Shown here: positions 15,015-22,392 of the stretch, piece by piece
Layout of the letters: every line of letters starts with the position of its first letter
Numbering within the stretch: the first letter of the stretch is position 1
Source: Clostridiales bacterium
GTDB taxonomy: Bacteria > Bacillota > Clostridia > Oscillospirales > CAG-382
Assembly: GCA_003452915.1 (NCBI GenBank)
Contig: DMMZ01000070.1
Span: forward strand, 1 to 24,399
Direction of reading: 5' to 3'
Length of the DNA: 24,399 nt
The notes under the pieces: generated by a model
What the model was told of the DNA's origin: nothing
The model's database searches: none
The model's input: only the letters and a program-made list of their open reading frames with translations
Made by a program: the position numbers and the translations under genes

Positions 15015-16214
15015 TTAAAAGAACGAAAAAATATTCTTTATGATTCTTCCCAAGATAACAAAATAGCTGATTTTATCCACATCCTCTGTTATGTAAACGG
15101 GCACTCTGGTTATTTCGGTTTCGTCAACCTCATAAGAAATATAACCCACAGTATCACCTTTTTTAACAGGTGCTTCGGGTGGCTGATCAATGTGAGCGGT
15201 TTGTGTTATGCTAGATTTTTTACCTTTTTCAAGCAATATCGAAGAGGGAGTATAGTCGATATCAGCCGTTTCTTTGACACCTTTTATTATACTAATAGGC
15301 TCTAAAGTCAACTTTTCGGGTGTAACTATAGAATAATTTGCAAAACCAAAGTCAAGCATTTTCTTTACAGTAGAAAAACGTGCATCACTGGTATCTGCGC
15401 CAAGAACAACGGAGATCAACTGCATTCCATCGCGTTTTGCTGTCCCCGATAAACAAAACATCGCTTCATTGGTAAAGCCGGTTTTCATACCGTTTGCACC
15501 GTTGTAAAAACGAACAAGCTTATTTGTATTCGCAAGACCGAAGGTTCCGTTTCTTATAGTGTCCATCCATATAGTTGTATATTCGAAAATCAACGGATAT
15601 TTAAGCAATTCCTGTGTCATGAGCGCAACATCCTCTGCTGAGGAATAATGATTTTCTATCGGCAACCCGTTTGTGTTAATAAAATTGGTGTTCTCCATAC
15701 CTAAATCTTTTGCACGTTTATTCATTTCCATTATAAAAGATTCTTCGCTTCCGTAAATATGTTCAGCAAGTGCAAGAGTAGCATCGTTTGCTGATACAAC
15801 AACAAGTGCTTTTAACATCTCATGCACACTCATCTGCTCGCCTGCTTCGAGGAAAACCTGTGATCCTCCCATAGATGCTGCGTGTTCGGAGACGGTAACC
15901 ATATCTTCAAGCTTTATTTTTCCACTGTCTATAGCTTCCATAACCAATATTGTACTCATTATTTTGGTAACCGATGCAATCGGCAGGCGATCGTTCTCGT
16001 TTAATGAATATAACACCTTTCCGGTTGAAGCTTCCATAAGAAAGGCACTTTTAACTTTAAAATCACCTGAGAGTGAAACAGCTTGCTCAGCTTCTTCATA
16101 CCAGAATTCCTCCCACGCGTACTCATAGGGGTAAACTGCAGCTTCATCTTCTGCAGATACGGATAAGGGGAGCAGCATACATAATACAATTAATATAACA
16201 AACAGCTTTTTCAT
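15015..16214 (-). CDS. D-alanyl-D-alanine carboxypeptidase (PBP5/DacF type)
   Basis: A 399-residue exported enzyme that trims the terminal D-Ala from peptidoglycan stem peptides. Signal peptide MKKLFVILIVLCMLLPLSVSA (1-21, cleavage after SVSA). The peptidase S11 motifs are intact: SVTK (81-84, nucleophile Ser), SAN (141-143) and KTG in NGMKTGFTNEA near residue 245. A beta-rich PBP5 C-domain follows (about 285-375), and the end ISYFVILGRIIKNIFSFF looks like the amphipathic membrane anchor of this class. A Glu/Tyr-rich segment of about 30 residues separates the signal from the catalytic domain. AAGG is nine bases ahead of the ATG. It could be a vegetative PBP5 or the sporulation paralogue DacF/DacB; the sequence does not decide. 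Confidence 0.93.
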   Translation of the reverse strand: MKKLFVILIVLCMLLPLSVSAEDEAAVYPYEYAWEEFWYEEAEQAVSLSGDFKVKSAFLMEASTGKVLYSLNENDRLPIASVTKIMSTILVMEAIDSGKIKLEDMVTVSEHAASMGGSQVFLEAGEQMSVHEMLKALVVVSANDATLALAEHIYGSEESFIMEMNKRAKDLGMENTNFINTNGLPIENHYSSAEDVALMTQELLKYPLIFEYTTIWMDTIRNGTFGLANTNKLVRFYNGANGMKTGFTNEAMFCLSGTAKRDGMQLISVVLGADTSDARFSTVKKMLDFGFANYSIVTPEKLTLEPISIIKGVKETADIDYTPSSILLEKGKKSSITQTAHIDQPPEAPVKKGDTVGYISYEVDETEITRVPVYITEDVDKISYFVILGRIIKNIFSFF

Positions 16215-16407
16215 TTTCCCAAACCTTTCCGATATATTATTAAATTCGTTAAAATCATATGAAAAATCAATTGCTTATATTACTTATGTGACAATACTTT
16301 TTTCATTTTATAAGCATTATCATATTGCATTTCAATTGTGAATATGATAAACTTTAATAAATAAAAAAATTAACATTTGATAATTATAATGAGAAGAGGT
16401 AAATATT

Positions 16408-17091
16408 ATGTTTTGTGCTCAATGCGGAAAACAAATGAAAGACACTGATAAATTTTGTCCCATTTGCGGTAAAGCTACTGTAAACGTACAAACAAACGAA
16501 CCCTTGGTTAACGAACAGCCACAGCAACCTCAACCGCAGGAACAAGCACAACCTCAGCAGCAATATCCATACAATGCTGTTCCTCAAAAAAAGAAGCCTA
16601 ATTACAGTATAATAGTTATCGCAGCTATCGCAATTATTGCCATAGCATATTACATATACAATTCATATATAAATAGCGGCGGTGCTTCAACACCTGAAAA
16701 GGCGGTTGAAGGAATTTTTGATTCATTTGTAAATGAGGATGTAGATAAATTTGTTAAATATAGTACTCTTAATCCAAAGGTATATGAAGAACTTTACGAT
16801 AAAAGCTATGATGAGGATGATGTAACTGATGAGATAGAAGGAATATTTGACGAATATGATTATACATCGGGCATCGAATTCGAGATAGATGATACCGATA
16901 CTTTGAATGATGATGAATTTGACGAATATATTGGTTATTTAGAAACTGAGTTTAACTTACAAGATACGGATTCAATCGAGAAAATCGCCATAGTTTACAA
17001 CACCATAAAATACGATGATGATGAACTTGAAGACGGCGAATTAAATTTATATTGTTTTTTGATTGATGGTAAATGGTATGTACTTGATTAA
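16408..17091 (+). CDS. Zinc-ribbon single-pass membrane protein, paralogue 1
   Basis: A 227-residue protein. N-terminal double-CxxC zinc ribbon MFCAQCGKQMKDTDKFCPIC (1-20), a Pro/Gln-rich linker (about 28-62), a transmembrane helix IIVIAAIAIIAIAYYIY (about 67-83) and an outside domain (about 95-227) rich in Asp and Glu that opens STPEKAVEGIFDSFVNEDVDKF and ends DGKWYVLD. The outer domain has the size and start of an NTF2/SnoaL-like or DUF4878-like fold, which is inference. GAGG stands eight bases ahead of the ATG. The ribbon would face the cytoplasm. It is followed by a terminator and then by a diverged copy. Function is unknown; envelope-stress sensing is one possibility. Confidence 0.7.
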   Translation: MFCAQCGKQMKDTDKFCPICGKATVNVQTNEPLVNEQPQQPQPQEQAQPQQQYPYNAVPQKKKPNYSIIVIAAIAIIAIAYYIYNSYINSGGASTPEKAVEGIFDSFVNEDVDKFVKYSTLNPKVYEELYDKSYDEDDVTDEIEGIFDEYDYTSGIEFEIDDTDTLNDDEFDEYIGYLETEFNLQDTDSIEKIAIVYNTIKYDDDELEDGELNLYCFLIDGKWYVLD

Positions 17092-17112
17092 TCACATTAT
17101 ATAAAAAATTAA

Positions 17113-17150
17113 GCCGAATGCCTGTTATTATTAACAGGTGTTCGGTCTTT
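17113..17150 (+). terminator. Terminator between the zinc-ribbon paralogues
   Basis: GCCGAATGCCTGTTA pairs with TAACAGGTGTTCGGT (15 positions including three G-U pairs) around TTAT, followed by CTTTT. Confidence 0.8.
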
Positions 17151-17190
17151 TCCAATGTATTATTTAAAACAAAATGAATGAGGATAAATT

Positions 17191-17937
17191 ATGATTTGCA
17201 ATCAATGCGGAAGAGAACTGGAAGACACCGATAAATTTTGTGACCATTGCGGTAAACCTACTGAAAACGCACCAAAAAATGATATATTTAACGAAATAAA
17301 GGAAGAAGAGGTAAAATTACCGCCACAACTAGATAATACCATAAATATAACCGATTCACCACAACCTCAACAACCTCAACCGGATAAGCTGCCAAAACTA
17401 TATCCGCAATTAAAAGTTTTACTGACACCTTACATAAAACATTATACAAAACAAATTTTGAGATACAAGGCAATAATTATAGCATTGTTGGCTGCCATTA
17501 TTATAATTACGGGAACATCGATTATCAGTAGTATAATATCATCACCGGAAAAAACTGTAACGAAGGTATATAATGCATTCATAAATGGAGAAGCAGAAGA
17601 TATTATTGAATTTACTACCTATAACAGACAAGTTTATGAAGAATTGAATGATGACGATTACGACGAAGAAGCAGTAGACAATTATATTGATCAGATTTTA
17701 GACGGTGTTTTTGGTAATAATGATAAATATACTTATGAAGTTGATTATGCAGAAATTCTAGAAGATGATGAATATGACGAAATTTTTCAACGTTATGAAA
17801 AACGTTATGATAATATTGATTGCATAGAAAGCATAGCAAAAGTATACCTTATAATTACTGACGAGGATGGCGATGAGCACGACTCAGAACAGTATTGTTT
17901 AAAAATCAACGGTAAGTGGTATATGATATTTTATTAA
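17191..17937 (+). CDS. Zinc-ribbon single-pass membrane protein, paralogue 2
   Basis: A 248-residue tandem paralogue of the preceding gene with the same plan. Zinc ribbon MICNQCGRELEDTDKFCDHC (1-20); linker with PQPQQPQPDK (about 52-64); basic stretch; transmembrane helix AIIIALLAAIIIITGTSIIS (about 90-110); outer acidic domain from SSPEKTVTKVYNAFINGEAED (about 115) to INGKWYMIFY at the end. Shared positions include PEK near the start of the outer domain, QVYEEL/KVYEEL and the final GKWY. The outer domains have diverged far more than the ribbons. GAGG lies seven bases ahead of the ATG. Because a terminator separates the copies, each may be made independently. Function is unknown. Confidence 0.7.
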   Translation: MICNQCGRELEDTDKFCDHCGKPTENAPKNDIFNEIKEEEVKLPPQLDNTINITDSPQPQQPQPDKLPKLYPQLKVLLTPYIKHYTKQILRYKAIIIALLAAIIIITGTSIISSIISSPEKTVTKVYNAFINGEAEDIIEFTTYNRQVYEELNDDDYDEEAVDNYIDQILDGVFGNNDKYTYEVDYAEILEDDEYDEIFQRYEKRYDNIDCIESIAKVYLIITDEDGDEHDSEQYCLKINGKWYMIFY

Positions 17938-17980
17938 AAACAACCGAACGAATACTAATACATTCGTTCGGCTGTTTTTT
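17938..17980. terminator. Bidirectional intrinsic terminator
   Basis: CCGAACGAAT and ATTCGTTCGG around ACTAATAC, extended by AAACA/TGTTT with one A/C mismatch (a G-U pair on the minus strand). T-runs on both strands; it lies between convergent genes. Confidence 0.85.
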
Positions 17981-17987
17981 ATTAAAA

Positions 17988-19070
17988 TTATGCTTCTATT
18001 TTTCCGCCTTGTAATGCGAATTTCTCATATCTGTTAAGAAGATCGCTTATTCTAAATTCTGATTCGCCATTGAAATACGAGCCTACTTTGTCACCAAAGG
18101 TAGCATACCAATGCTTATCTAGGCATTCCATTCCATAACAAGCACCGGCAATTGAACCTGCGGTTGCTGCTGTACAGTCACAGTCGTGTGCCATTGCAAC
18201 AGCTTCTGCGATAACCTTACCGATATCTTTTTTACCGAGAGCAAGAGCAAATATTGTAAGGCAGGCGTTATTTAATGTGTGAACATTATTCATTTCCGGA
18301 TAACGAGCGTCAACCAGTTCCGCAGCATGACGGTAGTCCTTTACAGTCTCGTAATTCTCCAGTGCCCAGCGTACTCCGTCTGCAAGCTCACAGTCGGCAG
18401 GAATATATTCAAGACCTTCGATCAACGCTTGTTTTGTATCTGAAAGAGCAAAACCGAGTGAAATTACAGCAGCGAAATACATTGAGCCGTAAACACCGTT
18501 TTTGCGATGACTTATCCAAGCATCAGTTTTTGCCATTTCAGCTGCCTTTTTAGGGTCGCAGGGAGCCATATAACCGTAACCGTCGCAGCGAATATCCGCG
18601 CCAATCCATTCGTCATAAGGATTGTCAATATCAGCTGCTTTGGAAGGATCTATGCCTTTAAATAAATTATCTAGTGCAACACGCTCTGCTGTATAAGCAT
18701 ATGTTATGTACTTCTTCCATGCATTTGCAACATCTTCAAGTGTAAAATCAAGACCATTTCCTTCTTCGGCTATAAAAAGCGAAAGAAAAGTGTATCCGAT
18801 ATCATCGTCACAGGGAATACGGGTTAAATTATCTTTAAGGTAGTTTTTAAATGGCTCGCAACCGTATCGTACATCCTCTGGGGTAGGAATCTGTGTCCAG
18901 TAATCGGTCAGAGGATAACCTTCAAGTCCTGTTTCTTTCGCATAATCCTCCATTTGTTTAAGTGTCCAGCCCTCAACCGGCGCACCTAACGTACAACCTG
19001 CCGCTCTTCCTAAAAAAGCTGCTTTCAGCTTGTTTCTGTATTCATCTAAGTTGATTTTTTTGTTTAACAT
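17988..19070 (-). CDS. ADP-ribosylglycohydrolase family protein
   Basis: A 360-residue protein of the ARH/DraG family, which removes ADP-ribose from proteins or small molecules with two magnesium ions. The family entry FLGRAAGCTLGAPVEGW is at about 19-35; the first metal site is CDDDIGYTFLSLF (about 90); the second, normally DTDTxAAxAGxxAGA, appears as AHDCDCTAATAGSIAGACYG (about 290-310), keeping the two Asp but with Cys between and after them. The N-terminal part has an insertion (LTDYWTQIPTPEDVRYG). The start was set at 19070 because GGAG is nine bases ahead; the ATG at 19079 abuts GGAG. TATAAT stands about 20 bases upstream. No ADP-ribosyltransferase is adjacent, so the substrate is open. 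Confidence 0.85.
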   Translation of the reverse strand: MLNKKINLDEYRNKLKAAFLGRAAGCTLGAPVEGWTLKQMEDYAKETGLEGYPLTDYWTQIPTPEDVRYGCEPFKNYLKDNLTRIPCDDDIGYTFLSLFIAEEGNGLDFTLEDVANAWKKYITYAYTAERVALDNLFKGIDPSKAADIDNPYDEWIGADIRCDGYGYMAPCDPKKAAEMAKTDAWISHRKNGVYGSMYFAAVISLGFALSDTKQALIEGLEYIPADCELADGVRWALENYETVKDYRHAAELVDARYPEMNNVHTLNNACLTIFALALGKKDIGKVIAEAVAMAHDCDCTAATAGSIAGACYGMECLDKHWYATFGDKVGSYFNGESEFRISDLLNRYEKFALQGGKIEA

Positions 19071-19119
19071 AAAATCCATCTCCTTTGCAAACTATTATAC
19101 ATATTTTTTTGAAAAAGGC

Positions 19120-19148
19120 TAGACTTTTTTAAAATTTTCCGATAAAAT
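19120..19148 (+). promoter_or_regulatory. Putative promoter of the FkbM methyltransferase gene
   Basis: TAGACT (19120-19125), 17 bases, TAAAAT (19143-19148), shortly before AAGGG. Four to five of six bases match consensus in each hexamer. Confidence 0.45.
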
Positions 19149-19167
19149 ATTTTTAAGGGTGTTATCA

Positions 19168-20244
19168 ATGAATTTATCAGAAATAATTAATTCGCTTCCA
19201 TGTATGTATAACAATCTGTTGGTTGAAAAAAGACCGATATTACTATATGGAATGGGCGATGGAGCAGATAAAATTTATACGGAATTAAATAAAAGAGGAA
19301 TAAACATCAGAGGTGTTTTTGCAAGCGAAGGTTTTGTGAGAGGGCAGAACTTTTTGGATTTTACTGTTATGAGCCTTGAGGATGCCGAGGAAAAGTATGG
19401 AGATTTTGTCGCGGTCTTATGCTTTGCACTTGAAGGTAAAAAATCGGAGATTCTTGCACTGTTAAGAAAAAAACATACCCTTTATTCGCCTAATCTGCCT
19501 GTTTATGGTGACGGTGTTTTTAACAAAGAATATATTTTATCGAATATAGATAAATTACAAAGGCTGTACGACTGTCTTGCTGATGAGATGTCAAAAAAGA
19601 TATTTATATCACTTCTAAAATACAACATTACAGGTGAAATTGATTATTTATTTGAAAATAAAAATACCTTTATTTATCCGCAAGGTTTTTTTAACCACAA
19701 CAAACGCCATATTGATGTAGGAGCTTATAATGGTGACACGGTTCTGGAGTTTACTTCATATAATAACGAATATTCGGATATAGTTGCTTTTGAACCCGAT
19801 AAAATAAATTATCGTAAGCTGGAAAAAAACACTGCACATTTAAGAAATATAATATGCGAAAACGCTGCTGTATTCAGTCATGGCGGAAGCGGCGGATTTA
19901 TCGGGAAAGGCAACCGTGCTTCTTTTATAAACAATGAAATCTATGGAGATTTACGAATAGTAAGTATTGACAGTTACTGTAACCAACAATATATAAATGA
20001 TAACGGAATACCTGTCGGCAGTATAAAAATTGATGCCGAAGGAGCGGATAAACAGGTACTTAGCGGTGCGGTAAATACGATTTATAAGCATTGTCCAGAT
20101 ATTATGGTTGCACTTTATCATCGTTCAACTGATTTGATTGATTTACCTTTATTAATTCGCAGTTATGATTATAATTACAAACTTTTTCTAAGAAAAAAGG
20201 ATTATGTTCCTGCCTGGGATGTTTTTCTTCTTGCTTTATACTAA
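19168..20244 (+). CDS. FkbM-family SAM-dependent methyltransferase
   Basis: A 358-residue protein with two parts. Residues about 20-110 form a Rossmann-like domain with the glycine loop ILLYGMGDGADKIY, similar to nucleotide-sugar or NAD-binding folds seen fused to sugar-modifying enzymes. Residues about 165-340 are the FkbM methyltransferase: HIDVGAYNGDTVLEF (SAM loop), IVAFEPDKINYRKLEKN, and SIKIDAEGADKQVL, the FkbM signature. FkbM proteins O-methylate sugars and secondary metabolites. The ATG at 19168 has AAGGG eight bases ahead; a GTG three codons earlier overlaps it. The final codons TAC TAA belong to repeat copy C, so the original C-terminus may have been altered. No glycan cluster surrounds it. 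Confidence 0.85.
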   Translation: MNLSEIINSLPCMYNNLLVEKRPILLYGMGDGADKIYTELNKRGINIRGVFASEGFVRGQNFLDFTVMSLEDAEEKYGDFVAVLCFALEGKKSEILALLRKKHTLYSPNLPVYGDGVFNKEYILSNIDKLQRLYDCLADEMSKKIFISLLKYNITGEIDYLFENKNTFIYPQGFFNHNKRHIDVGAYNGDTVLEFTSYNNEYSDIVAFEPDKINYRKLEKNTAHLRNIICENAAVFSHGGSGGFIGKGNRASFINNEIYGDLRIVSIDSYCNQQYINDNGIPVGSIKIDAEGADKQVLSGAVNTIYKHCPDIMVALYHRSTDLIDLPLLIRSYDYNYKLFLRKKDYVPAWDVFLLALY

Positions 20245-20338
20245 TTCGAATTAGAAACAGTTAAAAATTCGAGAAAAAGTCTTTGATATATGGACTTTTT
20301 TGAAGAATTTTACTTACTGTTTCTTAGAGAAGTAGTAT
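20238..20338 (+). mobile_element. 101-bp palindromic MITE-like element, copy C
   Basis: Starts ATACTAATTCGAATTAGAAA and ends CTGTTTCTTAGAGAAGTAGT plus AT, with the apex TTTGATATATGG. The arms AATTCGAGAAAAAGTC and GACTTTTTTGAAGAATT pair. It supplies the stop codon of the FkbM gene and is followed 60 bp later by copy D in the same orientation. Confidence 0.9.
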
Positions 20339-20398
20339 TACATTCAAAAAAATAAAAAAAGTACTAAAAACATCTTTTATTTTCCTTTTAACTGTGTT

Positions 20399-20500
20399 AT
20401 ACTAATTCGAATTAGAAATAGTGATAAATTCGAGGAAAAGTCTTTGATTAATGGACTTTTATGAAGAATTTTTCTTACTGTTTCTTAAGAGAACTAGTAT
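20399..20500 (+). mobile_element. 102-bp palindromic MITE-like element, copy D
   Basis: Starts ATACTAATTCGAATTAGAAA and ends CTGTTTCTTAAGAGAACTAG plus TAT, with about ten differences from copy C by eye. It lies 43 bp ahead of the pyridoxamine kinase gene. At the left edge the junction makes TATACT (20398-20403), a possible -10 with only a weak -35. Confidence 0.9.
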
Positions 20501-20543
20501 TTTATACAGTTTAACAATATTACTAAAAAGGCAGTAGTTTAAA

Positions 20544-21386
20544 ATGGTTAAAAAAATAGCGGCAATACACGATATATCCTGTTTCGGAAGATGCTCAATG
20601 CAGGTTATCTGGCCGGTATTATCACACTTCGGACATCAGGTCTGTCCGCTGCCGACTGCACTGCTATCTACACATACAGGCGGTTTTGAAGGATTTTCTT
20701 TTTTGGATTTAAGTGACGAAATGGAAAAAATAACGACACATTGGCGTAAGTTGAATTTGGAATTCGACGCAATTTACAGCGGTTTTCTGGGCAGTGAAAA
20801 ACAAATAGAAATCGTAAGACGTTTTATTAAGGATTTTTCGGACGAGAAAACTCTTGTTTTAGTAGATCCTGTAATGGGTGATAACGGTGAGATTTACCGC
20901 ACCTATACAAAAAGGATGTGCGACGGTATAAAGCTTCTTTGCGAATCGGCTGATATAATTACTCCTAACCTGACAGAAACATATATGCTGCTTGGAAAAC
21001 CATACGGCGGCTGGCCCGATGCAGACGAGCAAAAATTTTTGCTCGACGAGCTTTTAAAAATAGGGAAAAAAGAAATGCGTGCTGTTATTATTACAGGTGT
21101 ACGCAACGAAATGCAAAACACCATCGGTGCTGTTTATGCTATAAAAGATGATAAAAACAATATAAACTACGGAAACTATTTTGCTCCGTATTGTGATAGC
21201 TTTTTCCCCGGTTGTGGCGATTTATTCTCTTCGATAATATTAGGAAAAATTTTAAACAGATACGGTATTTACGAATCGGTAAAAACCGCGGTACAGTTTA
21301 TTTCAAAAGTATCGATTAATACAAAAAGGCTTGGAACTCCATCGATATATGGAGTCGAATTTGAAGAAATGATAGGTAAGTTATAA
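20544..21386 (+). CDS. Pyridoxamine kinase
   Basis: A 280-residue PfkB-like kinase of the PdxY/PdxK group, which phosphorylates pyridoxal, pyridoxamine or pyridoxine for salvage of vitamin B6. It opens IAAIHDISCFGRCSMQVIWP, as clostridial pyridoxamine kinases do. DAIYSGFLGSE (about 74-84), LVDPVMGDNG (about 106-115), ITPNLTET (about 137-144) and the anion-hole motif PGCGDLFSSI (about 223-232, catalytic Asp) are all present. The ribosome site is weak (AAGG, 12 bases away). Its stop overlaps the start of the ECF S component gene in TAATG. First gene of the run 20544-23672, downstream of two repeat copies. Confidence 0.93.
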   Translation: MVKKIAAIHDISCFGRCSMQVIWPVLSHFGHQVCPLPTALLSTHTGGFEGFSFLDLSDEMEKITTHWRKLNLEFDAIYSGFLGSEKQIEIVRRFIKDFSDEKTLVLVDPVMGDNGEIYRTYTKRMCDGIKLLCESADIITPNLTETYMLLGKPYGGWPDADEQKFLLDELLKIGKKEMRAVIITGVRNEMQNTIGAVYAIKDDKNNINYGNYFAPYCDSFFPGCGDLFSSIILGKILNRYGIYESVKTAVQFISKVSINTKRLGTPSIYGVEFEEMIGKL

Positions 21387-21889
21387 TGCAAAAAAACATT
21401 AAACGTCTTACAATTACAGCGCTGGCTGCTGCTTTAGTATTTATATTTACACGCTTTTTCTCGATGACTTATGCAGGAGGTAATGGATATATTCATCTTG
21501 GAGACTCTATGATATACCTTTTCGCAACATTACTTCCGATGCCATATAGAATATTCGCTGCTTCAATCGGTGCTTCAATTGCTGATTTAACTTTAGCACC
21601 CATATATACAATTCCAACAATTATTATAAAAGCGGCAATGGCAATTTGGTTTACAAATAAAAAAAGTTCATATTCGTTCAGGAATTTTGTTGTCCTCATT
21701 CCGTCTACAATAATTTTAATTGCCGGTTATCTACTATATGACATAACAATATACGGAAAAGAATCTGCATTTTTTTATTCACAGTTTACTTTAATACAAG
21801 GTATAGCTAATGCTATAGTTTTTATTACTCTATCAATTATTCTTTCTAAATCAAAAGCATATACTTCTTTTAAAGAGGAGCTGATGTAA
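21386..21889 (+). CDS. ECF transporter S component, probably for vitamin B6
   Basis: A 167-residue membrane protein with five to six helices and the S-component start ITALAAALVFIFTRFF. GYIHLGDSMIYLFATLLP (about 33-50) and FAASIGASIADLTLAP (about 56-71) are typical of substrate-binding S components, which bind the vitamin and join the shared EcfA/A'/T module encoded elsewhere. No ATPase or T gene is here, so it is a group II type. The TAATG overlap with the pyridoxamine kinase gene argues for a B6 vitamer as substrate, as in the PdxU group; the sequence alone does not prove it. Its stop overlaps the next start in TAATG too. Confidence 0.8.
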   Translation: MQKNIKRLTITALAAALVFIFTRFFSMTYAGGNGYIHLGDSMIYLFATLLPMPYRIFAASIGASIADLTLAPIYTIPTIIIKAAMAIWFTNKKSSYSFRNFVVLIPSTIILIAGYLLYDITIYGKESAFFYSQFTLIQGIANAIVFITLSIILSKSKAYTSFKEELM

Positions 21890-22392
21890 TGTATAAACAA
21901 ATTTTACCAGAACAATTTGAAAAGAATATTTTCGATGCAATCGGAAGACAATGGATGTTAATTACCGCTAAAAAACCAGATGGCAGCTTTAATACAATGA
22001 CTGCAAGCTGGGGCGGAATGGGCGTTTTGTGGAACAAGAATGTTTTCTTTTGCTTTGTTCGTCCGCAGCGTTACACACATGAGTTTATCGAGGAAACCAA
22101 CGAAATTTCACTCAGTTTTTTAAAAAACGAATACAAAGTGGCGTATAACATATGCGGAAAGAAAAGTGGCAGAGACTGCGATAAAATAGCAGAAGCTAAA
22201 CTAACACCAGTACAAGACGGTGGTTTTGTTTACTTTGAGCAGGCTGATACGGTTATTTATGGTAAAAAGCTATATAAGGATACTCTGAAAGAAAACGGCT
22301 TTATAGGCATTGATCCTAGCCAATTTTACAAGGATGATTTCCATACCGTTTATATATGCGAAATAAAAAGTATTTTAATTGAGGATAAATAA
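21889..22392 (+). CDS. Flavin reductase family protein (flavoredoxin-like)
   Basis: A 167-residue FMN-binding split-barrel protein. RQWMLITAKKPDGSFNTMTA with SWGGMGVLWNKNVFFCFVRP (about 23-66) is the flavin-binding part of this family, and SLSFLKNEYKVAYNICGKKSGRDCDKI follows as in flavoredoxins, where a loop with GxxSGRDxDK contacts the cofactor. It would bind FMN and pass electrons or act in detoxification; the donor is unknown. A link to B6 metabolism is conceivable, as pyridoxine phosphate oxidation also uses FMN in a similar barrel, but this is not a PdxH by motif. It overlaps both neighbours in TAATG. Confidence 0.85.
   Translation: MYKQILPEQFEKNIFDAIGRQWMLITAKKPDGSFNTMTASWGGMGVLWNKNVFFCFVRPQRYTHEFIEETNEISLSFLKNEYKVAYNICGKKSGRDCDKIAEAKLTPVQDGGFVYFEQADTVIYGKKLYKDTLKENGFIGIDPSQFYKDDFHTVYICEIKSILIEDK

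Noticed and set aside
20339..20543. Riboswitch ahead of the pyridoxamine kinase gene
   Set aside because: The spacer is mostly the palindromic element; the remaining bases show no aptamer-like helices.
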